58,557 bases of DNA from Clostridioides difficile (GTDB taxonomy: Bacteria; Bacillota; Clostridia; Peptostreptococcales; Peptostreptococcaceae), in NCBI RefSeq assembly GCF_900243075.1, contig NZ_OEZH01000102.1, forward strand, positions 1 through 58,557, read 5' to 3'. The stretch's first letter is position 1, and each line of letters begins with the position of its first letter. The translations under genes and the position numbers were made by a program. This document shows, piece after piece, positions 1 to 7,722 of the stretch. The notes under the pieces are model-generated. The model had not been told where the DNA came from and made no database searches. It saw only the letters and a list, made by a program, of their open reading frames with translations.

Positions 1-2
1 AA

Positions 3-839
3 GAAAAGGCAGGATTTCCTAAATTTAAATCAAAGAAAACTAATAGATTTTCATATAAAACTAACTTTACAAATGGAAACATTATGTATTGTGGTCAATA
101 TATAAAATTGCCTAAACTTGGTATGGTTAAAGTAAGGGATAAACAAGTCCCTAAAGGGAGAATACTTAATGCTACTATATCTAAAGAACCAAGTGGTAGA
201 TATTATGTATCATTATGTTGTACTGATGTAGATATTGAAGCATTTGAAAATACTAACAATCAGATAGGTTTAGATTTGGGAATTAAAGAATTTTGTATCT
301 CAAGTTGTGGAGAATTTATAGAAAATCCGAAGTATCTTAAGAAGTCATTAAGCAAACTTGCTAAATTACAAAGAGAATTATCGAGAAAAACAATCGGTAG
401 TTTAAATAGAAATAAAGCAAGATTAAAAGTTGCAAGACTTCAAGAACATATAGCCAATCAAAGAAATGATTTTCTACAAAAACTATCTACTAAATTTATA
501 AAAGAGAACGATATTATTTGCATAGAAGATTTACAAGTAAAGAATATGATTAGAAATCGTAAACTATCTCGCTTAATTTCTGATGTGTCATGGTCAGAGT
601 TTATTCGTCAATTAAAATACAAGGCTACTTGGCATGGTAGAAAAATTGTAAAGGTAGGTAAATTCTTTGCAAGTTCACAAATATGCAATAAATGTGGGTA
701 TAAAAACGAGGAAGTTAAGAACTTAAATATAAGAGAATGGATTTGTCCTAGTTGTAATGAAATTCACGATAGAGATATAAATGCAAGTATAAATATATTA
801 AAAGAAGGGTTAAGACTAATAACAATTCAAAATAAATAA
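3..839 (+). CDS. tnpB: TnpB RNA-guided endonuclease (IS605 OrfB), 5' truncated by window
   Basis: C-terminal about 278 codons of a TnpB/OrfB protein; the frame is already open at base 3, so the ATG at 84 is internal. The RuvC-like catalytic residues are visible: Asp in GLDLGIKEF, Glu in [10 protein letters not shown] and Asp in [12 protein letters not shown] zinc finger (CNKCG...CPSC) lies between the last two. The FPKFKSKK stretch near the start is typical of the family. All three acidic residues and the four cysteines are present, so the protein looks catalytically intact. TnpB proteins use an omegaRNA from the element's right end to cut the empty donor site, favouring element retention. 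The frame ends normally with TAA at 837-839. Confidence 0.93.
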   Translation, partial: EKAGFPKFKSKKTNRFSYKTNFTNGNIMYCGQYIKLPKLGMVKVRDKQVPKGRILNATISKEPSGRYYVSLCCTDVDIEAFENTNNQIGLDLGIKEFCISSCGEFIENPKYLKKSLSKLAKLQRELSRKTIGSLNRNKARLKVARLQEHIANQRNDFLQKLSTKFIKENDIICIEDLQVKNMIRNRKLSRLISDVSWSEFIRQLKYKATWHGRKIVKVGKFFASSQICNKCGYKNEEVKNLNIREWICPSCNEIHDRDINASINILKEGLRLITIQNK

Positions 840-958
840 CTTATGTAAGAACCGTAGGAACTACGGGGATAGCCTGTGGAGAATTAGTAAGACATATTTT
901 AGTATGCAAAATTCTATGAAGCAGGAACCCTGTGACTTTAGTCATGGGAGGTTCAGAG
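840..958 (+). ncRNA. Candidate omegaRNA scaffold / right end
   Basis: 119 nt directly after the tnpB stop with no open frame. It contains several short inverted repeats, including CCGTAG-gaa-CTACGG at 851-865 and the terminal hairpin at 929-948. In IS605-type elements the omegaRNA covers the 3' end of tnpB and this right end, and reads into the flank to obtain its guide. In IStrons the same region also holds the 3' splice site of the group I intron, which should follow a G (956 or 958). The exact 5' end and processing cannot be read from sequence alone. Confidence 0.6.
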
Positions 959-1634
959 AACGCAAATAAACAATAAATGTGATTTATGTGGAGAATGTGT
1001 TAAAGCATGCCTTAAAGATGCTATATGTATAATGACCGAAGAAATGAGTGTTGAAGAAATAGTAAAGGAAGTTGAAAAAGATTTTATATTTTTCTTTGAA
1101 TCTAATGGAGGGGTAACTTTTTCTGGAGGAGAACCCACACTTCAGATTGATTTTTTAAGAGAATTAGTTGATGTTTTTTATGATAAAGGTATAAATATAG
1201 CAATTGAAACTTGTGGATATTTTGATTGGAATAAAGTAAATGATGTATTTGAGAAAATAGACCATATATTTGTAGATATAAAATCTATGGATGATAATAT
1301 TCATAAAGAATATACAGGAGTAAGCAATAAAATTATATTAGATAATATATGTAGGCTTTCAAATCTGAATAAATCTATGGTTATAAGAGTACCAATTATC
1401 TATGGAGTAAATGATAGTGAAGAAAACATAAGAAATACTGCATTATTTGTAAAACAGAATGTTCCAGGAGGAAAGATGGAATTACTCCCATATCATAAGT
1501 TTGGAATTGATAAATATAAGGCATTAGGACTTGAAGATTATATATATGAATTTGATGAAATTTGTAACAATCATATGTTAAAATTAAAAGAGATAGTAGA
1601 ACTTACAGGAGTAAAAATCATAGAATACAAATAG
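959..1634 (+). pseudogene. Glycyl-radical enzyme activase, 3' fragment split by the element
   Basis: Frame 963-1634 continues upstream of its first ATG (1032) right to the element boundary, so this is a gene fragment and not a complete 200-aa protein. The upstream codons give CDLCGECVKAC, a ferredoxin-like [4Fe-4S] motif typical of activases of the pyruvate formate-lyase type. Next come TFSGGEPTLQ (the GGE SAM-binding motif) and the C-terminal half of the radical SAM barrel. The N-terminal CxxxCxxC radical SAM motif must lie beyond the element. If the element is a functional IStron, splicing could rejoin the halves at RNA level. The glycyl-radical partner is not in the window. The downstream XRE-cupin gene follows after 19 nt and is probably co-transcribed. 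Confidence 0.85.
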
Positions 1635-1653
1635 CTATCAGGAGGATTTTAAC

Positions 1654-2205
1654 ATGGATAATAAATTTCCTAATGTAGGAGAAAATTTAAGGTTATTGAG
1701 ACAAGAAATGGGCCTAAGTTTAGATAAAGCCTCGAAGATGACAGGAGTTAGTAAAGCAATGCTTGGCCAGATTGAGAGAGGTGAATCGAGTCCAACAGTA
1801 TCTACCTTATGGAAAATTTCATCTGGATTTAAAATAAATTTTACTACACTATTAAATGAAAATACAAATACTTATGAAGTTATAAAAAAAGAAGAAGTAG
1901 AGCCTATTATTGAACAAAAAGGGAATATGAAGTTATATCCAATATTTCCTTTCAGTCCTCAGAGAAGGTTTGAACTTTTTATAATTGAGCTTGAAGAAAA
2001 TTGCACTCATGTTTCATCGACACATAGTCATGTTTTAGAAGAGTATGTACTTGTGATAGAAGGGAAACTTGACCTTAATGTAAATGGGAAAACTTATATT
2101 TTAGAGTCTGGACATTCTATTAGGTTTGATGGAACGTTAGAACATGTATATAAAAATTTAAATAAAGGGAAAACTATATTTCATAATATAGAAGTTTATA
2201 GATAA
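1654..2205 (+). CDS. XRE-family regulator with C-terminal cupin domain
   Basis: 183 aa. Residues about 8-65 form a Cro/CI helix-turn-helix (GENLRLLRQEMGLSLDKAS, then SKAMLGQIERGESSPTVSTL). Residues about 105-180 form a small cupin (THSHVLEEYVLVIEGKLDLNVNGK, GHSIRFDG). This XRE-cupin layout is common in metabolite-sensing repressors, with the cupin binding a small ligand. The start at 1654 has GGAGG at 1640-1644. The gene follows the split activase closely and is closed by a strong terminator at 2212-2265, so the two probably form one unit. The ligand and targets cannot be told from sequence. Confidence 0.88.
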   Translation: MDNKFPNVGENLRLLRQEMGLSLDKASKMTGVSKAMLGQIERGESSPTVSTLWKISSGFKINFTTLLNENTNTYEVIKKEEVEPIIEQKGNMKLYPIFPFSPQRRFELFIIELEENCTHVSSTHSHVLEEYVLVIEGKLDLNVNGKTYILESGHSIRFDGTLEHVYKNLNKGKTIFHNIEVYR

Positions 2206-2211
2206 TTTTAT

Positions 2212-2265
2212 AGTTATCCTTTTCTAAAATAAATGACAATTTTAGAAAAGGATAACTTATTTTTA
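2212..2265 (+). terminator. Rho-independent terminator after the XRE-cupin gene
   Basis: Perfect stem of 19 bp starting AGTTATCCTTTT and closing AAAAGGATAACT at 2257, loop aaatgaca, followed by TATTTTTAT. Confidence 0.9.
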
Positions 2266-2368
2266 TAATGTCGAAAAGATTTATATATATGTGCTGATGT
2301 TATTGTTTTAAAAAAAACATAAAAGCATTATAATAATATTAATAAAATAGAATAAAGAGGAAGATAAT

Positions 2369-3241
2369 ATGATTATAAAGATTTTATTGACAGTATTAGT
2401 ATTAGCATTATTGTATATTCTGTATAAGTATGAAACTCAAAATATAGAAACGACAGAATATACTATTTTCAACAAGAAGATTCCAAAAGAATTTGATGAC
2501 TTTAAAATAGTTCAAGTGAGTGATTTACATAATAAGATGTTTGATAAAAATAATAATAAGATATTGATAGATAAAATTGAGTCATTAAATCCAGATGTTA
2601 TATTTATAACAGGAGATTTAGTTGATGGAGAAAATAAAAATTTTCAAGTTGCATTAGATTTAATAGATAATTTGGTAGAAAAATATGAAGTATACCATAT
2701 AATTGGAAATCATGAACAAAAATCTTTGATAAAAAAGTACAAGCATCTATATAAAGGTTATTTTAAGGAGTTATATTCAAAGAAAATAATAAATATGGAA
2801 AATGAATCTGTAAGAATATATAGAGGAGATAGTTATCTTAATTTATATGGTTTAATTATACCGTTGGAATGCTATCCATATTTTTTTGCTAATAATAAAA
2901 AGTTAGAATTAAGTGACAATTTTATAGAAGATAATCTGGGTAAAGTAAATGAAAATGAATATAATATACTTTTAGCTCATACACCATTTTTCTTTGAAAA
3001 ATATGCAAAATGGGGAGCAGATTTAGTTTTAGCTGGACATGTTCATGGTGGCATAATAAGAATACCTTTTATTGGAGGTGTATTATCTCCAAATAGAGAA
3101 TTCTTTCCTAAATATGATTGGGGAAAATATGAAAAAGATAATAGCACTATGATTTTAAATAAGGGCTTAGGAGGTTCAAAAGTTCTAATTAGACTTAATT
3201 GTAAACCAGAAATAGTTAAGATTATATTGAAGTCTAATTAG
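2369..3241 (+). CDS. Membrane-anchored metallophosphoesterase (YkuE/YaeI-like)
   Basis: 290 aa. One N-terminal membrane helix (residues about 3-20, KILLTVLVLALLYILYKY) is followed by a calcineurin-like phosphoesterase domain. The metal-binding blocks are all present in order: VSDLHNKM, TGDLVDG, IGNHEQ, LLAHTP and AGHVHGG. Related proteins such as E. coli YaeI hydrolyse lipid-linked pyrophosphates, but substrate specificity cannot be assigned here. The start has AGAGGAAG 5-12 nt upstream. It appears to be a single-gene unit. Downstream, ACATCAA and TTGATGT arms could form a weak hairpin without a T-tract. Confidence 0.88.
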   Translation: MIIKILLTVLVLALLYILYKYETQNIETTEYTIFNKKIPKEFDDFKIVQVSDLHNKMFDKNNNKILIDKIESLNPDVIFITGDLVDGENKNFQVALDLIDNLVEKYEVYHIIGNHEQKSLIKKYKHLYKGYFKELYSKKIINMENESVRIYRGDSYLNLYGLIIPLECYPYFFANNKKLELSDNFIEDNLGKVNENEYNILLAHTPFFFEKYAKWGADLVLAGHVHGGIIRIPFIGGVLSPNREFFPKYDWGKYEKDNSTMILNKGLGGSKVLIRLNCKPEIVKIILKSN

Positions 3242-3400
3242 TAAGACTTTGCATATAAACATCAATAACATATAAATAAAGTTGATGTGAAATCCAGTTA
3301 AACATGTATAATGACCAATTTTGAATAATTGTTGAATTAATAAAAATAAAGTGCTATTTTTAGCATAGAATGTTTAAAATATGGGGGGTAGTAAAAAATC

Positions 3401-4381
3401 ATGGGTGATACAAGTAGATTTTATGAGTCTGTAAGAAATAAATATCCAAAATTAAAAGATGGAACTAGGGTTCATATGTGGCCAAAAGAAAACATCATAA
3501 TTGGTCCTATTTATGATGAGGCAAATGGATATAAAAAAAGTATAGGAAATGTGGACAGCTTAAGTTGGAAGCAAATTGTTGTACTGGTAGAATGTGATGG
3601 GAAAAATACTACTGAAGATGTAATAAATATATTATCCAACAGATATAGAAATATCCCTGATGTGAGAGAAAAAGTGATGGAATTTTTTATGTTTTATGAG
3701 AATGTGTATTTAACCTTTGAAGATGAGATACAGACACTATCAAGTGTATTTGAGATAACAGGAAATAAAACATATCTAACTCCTTTGTATTTTACTATAG
3801 AAATAGACGGAAATAATAATACAAATAAGTATTTCTCTGAAATCACAAGTCTATTAAAGTGTATGTATGAGAAAGGCTGTAGATTTATAGAGGTTATTGG
3901 GGAGGACATTTTAAAAAATAAAAATATGAGAGAAGTATTTCAATATATGCTAGACCATTTTGATTTAGTTGTAGTAACTAAGGATAGTTTTACTATTGAT
4001 AGGAGCTTAATAAAAGAATTAGATAATTATCGCCATAAAGTGATATGGAAAGTATATTCAAAAAATGATGATACACATGTTAAATTAAAAGAAGATATAA
4101 AAATAACTAGTTTAATAAAAAGAGGGCATACAGTAGTAAGAGGAGATAGGGAAAAAGCAATAAAAATAGAGGATATGAGATTTAAAGATACAAAGGAGAG
4201 GTTTTCAAAATATGGTGCAGAATGGAGTCATTTACACATTTCTTCTGATGGTAGCGTAAAATCTTATTCACTTCAAAAAGATAAAAGAATTTATTTAGGC
4301 AATATATTTGACAATTCCGTTGAAGAAATTTTCTTAGAGATGCAAAATAGGATTGATAAACTAGAGATTATGTATCAATAA
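3401..4381 (+). CDS. PqqD/SPASM-like protein resembling a degenerate radical SAM maturase
   Basis: 326 aa. Residues about 15-105 resemble a PqqD-like peptide-binding domain (LVECDGKNTTEDVINILSNR). The region from about 125 follows the lay-out of a radical SAM barrel, but where CxxxCxxC should be the sequence is TPLYFTIEIDGNN with no cysteine. The C-terminus (LHISSDGSVKSYSL, then YLGNIFDNSVEEIF) matches the start of a SPASM domain, again with no ligating cysteines. Only three cysteines occur in the whole protein. My reading is a radical SAM/SPASM homologue that lost its iron-sulfur clusters, perhaps acting as a binding or scaffold protein. No intact maturase or clear RiPP precursor lies beside it. 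SD GGGGGG at 3382 is rather far from the ATG. Confidence 0.5.
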   Translation: MGDTSRFYESVRNKYPKLKDGTRVHMWPKENIIIGPIYDEANGYKKSIGNVDSLSWKQIVVLVECDGKNTTEDVINILSNRYRNIPDVREKVMEFFMFYENVYLTFEDEIQTLSSVFEITGNKTYLTPLYFTIEIDGNNNTNKYFSEITSLLKCMYEKGCRFIEVIGEDILKNKNMREVFQYMLDHFDLVVVTKDSFTIDRSLIKELDNYRHKVIWKVYSKNDDTHVKLKEDIKITSLIKRGHTVVRGDREKAIKIEDMRFKDTKERFSKYGAEWSHLHISSDGSVKSYSLQKDKRIYLGNIFDNSVEEIFLEMQNRIDKLEIMYQ

Positions 4382-4461
4382 GTATTAAAATTAAGTTTTA
4401 TAGGGGATTTGTAGATTGTCTATTTAAGTTTGTGTCAATAATTATAATGAGGTGATATAAC

Positions 4462-4599
4462 TTGTTAAAATTATTGAACAAATTTTTTTATGATGTTTTA
4501 ATTAAATGTTGGTTTTTTATGATGTTATGGATTTTCAGAGAACTTTTTACAAATTTCAAAATGACTAAAAAATTTAAATTTCATAAAATATTTATGTAA
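4462..4599 (+). CDS. Small hydrophobic ORF, 45 aa, TTG start
   Basis: The TTG at 4462 has a strong SD (GAGGTG, 4449-4454) with 7 nt spacing. The product is rich in Leu, Phe and Trp (LLKLLNKFFYDVLIKC, then WFFMMLWIF) with a basic tail (KMTKKFKFHKIFM). It looks like a short membrane or membrane-active peptide. Its stop lies only 4 nt before the conserved start of the first RNA copy at 4603, so an RNA-controlled small membrane protein or type I toxin is conceivable. There is no homology evidence. Chance ORFs of this size are frequent in AT-rich DNA, so the SD is the main support. Confidence 0.4.
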   Translation: MLKLLNKFFYDVLIKCWFFMMLWIFRELFTNFKMTKKFKFHKIFM

Positions 4600-4602
4600 A
4601 AA

Positions 4603-4767
4603 TCATATAAAATTCATATAGTTAATGTATTATATGAAGTATAGAAAGACTAGCTTAAAAACCATAATATAATACCCTATTGTAATGATAACCCTCCCTC
4701 ACATCCTCAAATAGAGTTATCATTACAAGAATTAATCCATAAATTTAAAATTTATGGTTTTTTTTTA
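4603..4767 (+). ncRNA. Structured small RNA, copy 1
   Basis: Shares a long conserved stretch with 5146-5330: TCATATAAAATTCATATA, AATGTATTATAT, TAGAAAGA, CTAGCTTAAAA, CATAATATAAT and ACCCT. A perfect 13-bp stem (4680-4692 with 4716-4728) encloses a C-rich loop containing CCCTCACATCCTCAAAT. Relative to copy 2 the stem carries paired substitutions, while the loop is unchanged. A Rho-independent terminator (4737-4767: CCATAAATT, AATTTATGG, nine T) follows at once, so an RNA of roughly 100-130 nt is likely. The promoter is presumably within the conserved AT-rich front part. Function unknown; the CCTC motifs could pair with Shine-Dalgarno sequences. Confidence 0.65.
4737..4767 (+). terminator. Terminator of RNA copy 1
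   Basis: CCATAAATT (4737-4745) pairs with AATTTATGG (4749-4757), followed by nine T. Confidence 0.88.
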
Positions 4768-4881
4768 TTTAATTTGTTTTATTATATTAGAATATGATTT
4801 ATTATAGAATATATAATAAGTAATATAGAATACATTAATTAAGTTTTTGACATGTAACTATACTAATAAGGAGGAGTATTT

Positions 4882-5103
4882 ATGAATGTAAATAATCACA
4901 AGTGCCCAGAGTGTGGTGAACATAGTAAAAAGTTTGAAATAGTAGAGGAAAATGAGGATTGTGTAACATTTGAATGTTACACTTGTGGAACTATATCTAT
5001 ATTAAAGTATTGTGAGAACTGTAAAGAATTTGTATTTGTAAATATTCCAAATAATGTGGAGACATATGAATATTGTTGTGGAAAATGTAATAATAAGATT
5101 TAA
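4882..5103 (+). CDS. Small double zinc-ribbon protein
   Basis: 73 aa with a strong SD (AAGGAGGAG at 4869-4877). Cysteine pairs CPEC and CYTC form one probable zinc ribbon (residues about 8-35); CENC with the terminal CCGKC forms a second (about 44-70). It is acidic and has no signal or membrane segment. Such small proteins usually bind nucleic acid or protein partners, but no specific function is supported. It lies between the two RNA copies, so the whole block 4462-5330 may have arisen by tandem duplication of an RNA unit around it. Confidence 0.7.
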   Translation: MNVNNHKCPECGEHSKKFEIVEENEDCVTFECYTCGTISILKYCENCKEFVFVNIPNNVETYEYCCGKCNNKI

Positions 5104-5145
5104 TATAATAAATATATGCAATTTCATGTACCATTTATACCAATC

Positions 5146-5330
5146 TCATATAAAATTCATATATAAAATGTATTATATAAATATAGAAAGAACTAGCTTA
5201 AAACATAATATAATTACCCTAAAATTATAATGACAACTATCCCTCACATCCTCAAATTATAGTTGTCATTATAAAATAACTTGGCTGTTTCAAAAATGTG
5301 AAATCATTTTAGGAACAGCTTATTTTTTAT
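5146..5330 (+). ncRNA. Structured small RNA, copy 2
   Basis: Second copy of the element at 4603-4767. The stem is 16 bp and perfect (5225-5240 with 5259-5274); the loop (5241-5258) again reads CCCTCACATCCTCAAAT. At least two stem positions differ from copy 1 with the partner base changed to match (T-A to C-G, and G-C to A-T), which supports selection for RNA structure. A different terminator hairpin (5284-5330) ends this copy, so the two are likely separate transcripts. Confidence 0.65.
5284..5330 (+). terminator. Terminator of RNA copy 2
   Basis: GCTGTTTC pairs with GGAACAGC and an inner AAAATG pairs with CATTTT; followed by TTATTTTTTAT. Confidence 0.85.
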
Positions 5331-5336
5331 AAAAAT

Positions 5337-5363
5337 AAAGAAGGCAACGGGAAGCCTTCTTTC
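5337..5363 (+). terminator. Second terminator-like hairpin
   Basis: GAAGGC and GCCTTC around AACGGGAA, then TTT; A-rich on the other side, so it may work in either direction. It insulates the next gene. Confidence 0.7.
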
Positions 5364-5606
5364 GTGTAAAAAAAGTTTAATTTTTTGTTAAGATTTGTTT
5401 GTTATTTTATATTACCTTTATAATATGTTTTTATTTGAAGGTTGGCAATGGATTTTGCATAACTGGTCATTATTAATGTAAAAGTGGAATACTATTAATA
5501 AATAATTATTACAAAATTGTAATTATTATTTATTAAGTAAATGAGTAAAATAGTATACTAATGGGTATATAATTAAAACAATACTAGTTTGGGGAGGATA
5601 AAACTT

Positions 5607-6476
5607 ATGAATTATAAAACAATCATATTAAATAGAAAGTCTGTTAGAGAATATAAAAACACAGATATTGAAGAGGAATATCTTAGTGAAATTAAGAAAT
5701 ACTCAGAATCTTGCAAGAAACTAGTTCCAGAAATAGATGTTGATATAAGAGTTATGAATAGAAGTGATGTTTTTGACAATTTAGATAAAGTGGCAGGATA
5801 TAAAGGGAATATGATAGATTCTCCAAGTTATATTATAATATTATCTGATGTAAAAGATAATTACATTGAAAATTCAGGGTACATAGGAGAGAATATAATC
5901 TTCAAAGTAACAGAACTTGGAATAGGTTCTTGTTGGGTTACTTTTGAAGATAGCAAAAAGGTAAAAGAAAAACTTGGAATTAATTCAGATAAAGAGGTAA
6001 CAGGAATTATAGCTATTGGATATGGAGAAAATGTAAGTAGCACTAAAGTATTAAATGCTACAAAGACTGGGGGAAATTATTCAAAATCTGATATGCAAGT
6101 TGTAACAGATAATGGTTCTTCTAGACTAGGGGTAGAAGATGTTGTTTATATGAATGAATGGGGAAATAATGCAAATATAGAAATATTAGAAGAAAGAGCA
6201 CTTCTTGATGCATTTCACTATGCAAGATTAGCTCCATCTACATTAAACAGACAACCATGGAGATTTATAGTTGATGGAGGTACTGTAGTTTTAGCAGTTA
6301 GAAAAGATGGTCATACTAATTTATATGAAGAAAAAATAGATGTAGGTATAGTTATGCTTTATTTTGCAACAATAATAAGTGCAACTATGTTTGAGTTAAA
6401 ATGGAATTTAGGTACTCCAGATAAAGATTATAAAGTACCAGAAGACTATAAGATAGTTGGATATTGTAATATATAA
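5607..6476 (+). CDS. Nitroreductase-family protein (TM1586-like, FMN)
   Basis: 289 aa from the ATG at 5607; an upstream in-frame TTG at 5589 overlaps the Shine-Dalgarno GGGGAGG (5591-5597) and is rejected. The N-terminal half opens like a nitroreductase (NRKSVREY), has a central PSYIIILSDVKD and NIIFKVTELGIGSCWV, and the C-terminal half repeats a nitroreductase-like segment (ARLAPSTLNRQPWRFIV). That internal duplication in one chain is typical of the putative TM nitroreductase family, which uses FMN and NAD(P)H. The physiological substrate is unknown. It stands alone, with a long AT-rich promoter region upstream and a terminator downstream at 6526-6570. Confidence 0.85.
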   Translation: MNYKTIILNRKSVREYKNTDIEEEYLSEIKKYSESCKKLVPEIDVDIRVMNRSDVFDNLDKVAGYKGNMIDSPSYIIILSDVKDNYIENSGYIGENIIFKVTELGIGSCWVTFEDSKKVKEKLGINSDKEVTGIIAIGYGENVSSTKVLNATKTGGNYSKSDMQVVTDNGSSRLGVEDVVYMNEWGNNANIEILEERALLDAFHYARLAPSTLNRQPWRFIVDGGTVVLAVRKDGHTNLYEEKIDVGIVMLYFATIISATMFELKWNLGTPDKDYKVPEDYKIVGYCNI

Positions 6477-6525
6477 GGTAATTTAATAATTAATTTAACT
6501 ACACTTAAATTAATTTTTATAAAAA

Positions 6526-6570
6526 GGGGTGTCTCAAAATGAACTTTTTAGTTTATGAGGCACTCTTTTT
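6526..6570 (+). terminator. Terminator after the nitroreductase gene
   Basis: GGGGTGTCTCA pairs with TGAGGCACTC (two G-T pairs), followed by TTTTT. Confidence 0.85.
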
Positions 6571-6663
6571 GTATGAAATCAATTAAATGCTTACAATTTT
6601 GTGCATGAATAGAGAGGTATATTATTTTATTAGACTGTATAATTTGCTTGGAGGTAATATCAA

Positions 6664-7530
6664 ATGGAATGGATAAATAAATTAAATCAAGCTATTACTT
6701 ATATTGAAAATAATCTTGAAAGTGGAGTGGATTATTCAGAAGCAGCAAAAATTGCATGTTGCTCAACTTTTCATTTTCAAAGAATGTTTTCATATATAGC
6801 AGAAGTCCCATTATCTGAATATATCAGACGAAGACGTATGACTAAGGCGGCATTTGAACTACAAAATAGTAACATCAAAATTTTAGAACTATCTGAGAAA
6901 TATGGTTATGATTCACCAACATCTTTTAATAGAGCTTTTCAAAACATACATAATATTTCTCCATCTGCAGCTAGAACAAGGGGTGTTGTTTTAAAAGCAT
7001 ATCCTAAGATGACATTAACTATTTATGTAAAAGGAAATGTAGAGATGCAATATCGTATTGTAGAAAAGAAAGGATTTCGTATTGTTGGTATAAAAGAAAG
7101 TATGAATATGATTGTAGAAGAGTGTTTTGATAAAGTTCCTAAGTTGTGGGCTAAATCCATAAAAAATGGAACAATTGATAAACTTTCAGAGTTAATAAAT
7201 AACGAACCTCATGGATTACTTGGAGTTAGTGTATGTACAAATAGTAAGGGTTTAGATTATTATATTGCTGCACCAACAGATAAGCCTGTATTAGAAGATA
7301 CTCATGAATACTTAATACCATCAGGTACATGGGCAGTATTTGAATGTGTTTCTCCAATGCCAAATGCTTTGGCAATACAGGAATTACAAAAAAGAATTAT
7401 TACTGAGTGGTTACCAAGTTCTGGATATGTATATGCTAATTTACCAGATATTGAACTTTATCCCAATGGCGATATCAATGCTCCTGATTATACTACAGAA
7501 GTTTGGATTCCAATTCAGAAACCAAGTTAA
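6664..7530 (+). CDS. AraC-family regulator with GyrI-like effector domain
   Basis: 288 aa. Residues about 8-105 hold the two AraC helix-turn-helix units (AAKIACCSTFHFQRMFSYIA and LSEKYGYDSPTSFNRAFQ). Residues about 125-287 form a GyrI-like/SOUL-type small-molecule-binding domain ending in YTTEVWIPI, the usual end of that family. This architecture (Rob or SoxS-like HTH plus effector domain) often controls multidrug resistance or stress genes. SD TTGGAGG is at 6649-6655. The gene is monocistronic, closed by a terminator at 7598-7627. The target gene is not evident; the upstream nitroreductase is separated by a terminator. Confidence 0.9.
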   Translation: MEWINKLNQAITYIENNLESGVDYSEAAKIACCSTFHFQRMFSYIAEVPLSEYIRRRRMTKAAFELQNSNIKILELSEKYGYDSPTSFNRAFQNIHNISPSAARTRGVVLKAYPKMTLTIYVKGNVEMQYRIVEKKGFRIVGIKESMNMIVEECFDKVPKLWAKSIKNGTIDKLSELINNEPHGLLGVSVCTNSKGLDYYIAAPTDKPVLEDTHEYLIPSGTWAVFECVSPMPNALAIQELQKRIITEWLPSSGYVYANLPDIELYPNGDINAPDYTTEVWIPIQKPS

Positions 7531-7597
7531 AATTAATAAATACTATGGAATTAATAAATAACATTAAACTTAATAAACAACATGAAATTCTAAAATT

Positions 7598-7627
7598 ACA
7601 GGCTGAAAATAGCCTGTTATTTTTTTT
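7598..7627 (+). terminator. Terminator after the AraC-type gene
   Basis: ACAGGCT-gaaaat-AGCCTGT followed by TATTTTTTTT. Confidence 0.9.
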
Positions 7628-7633
7628 GTAAAT

Positions 7634-7698
7634 ATGGAAAGCAAGCTTTACATAAATGGAATATAGTTGTATAATTATGGAAAGTAGACTTTCCATAA
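7634..7698 (+). promoter_or_regulatory. Promoter with two palindromic operators
   Basis: A near-consensus promoter, TTTACA (7647-7652), 17-bp spacer, TATAAT (7670-7675). One imperfect palindrome, 7634-7653 (ATGGAAAG...CTTTACAT), covers the -35 box. A second, 7675-7698, starts at the end of the -10 box with arms TTATGGAAAGT and ACTTTCCATAA. Both use the half-site ATGGAAAG. The next gene encodes a small HTH protein, so autorepression is the simplest reading. Confidence 0.8.
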
Positions 7699-7722
7699 TT
7701 AAGATATTAAAGGGGTACAGAT

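Larger units (their letters stand above)
1..958 (+). mobile_element. IS605/IStron-type element, 3' part
   Basis: Right-hand part of an IS200/IS605-family element; the left part lies outside the window. It comprises an in-frame tnpB remainder, a structured non-coding stretch, and a right-end hairpin at 929-948 (arms pair around loop TTTA). The right boundary is placed at about 956-958, roughly 10 nt after the hairpin, as is usual for Y1 transposases. Beyond it a glycyl-radical activase reading frame resumes. The element starting at 58466 carries the same hairpin core (GTGACTTTAGTCATG) next to a TTGAT target, the target known for the C. difficile IStron CdISt1, which combines a group I intron with IS605 genes. 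IStron identity is inferred; the intron core is not in this window. Confidence 0.75.

Noticed and set aside
1032-1634. Complete 200-aa radical SAM protein starting at ATG 1032
   Set aside because: The frame is open upstream to the element and encodes the cysteine motif expected before this ATG, so it is a fragment.
4600-5330. CRISPR array
   Set aside because: Only two copies, more than 500 nt apart, with a gene between and terminators attached; no spacer pattern.
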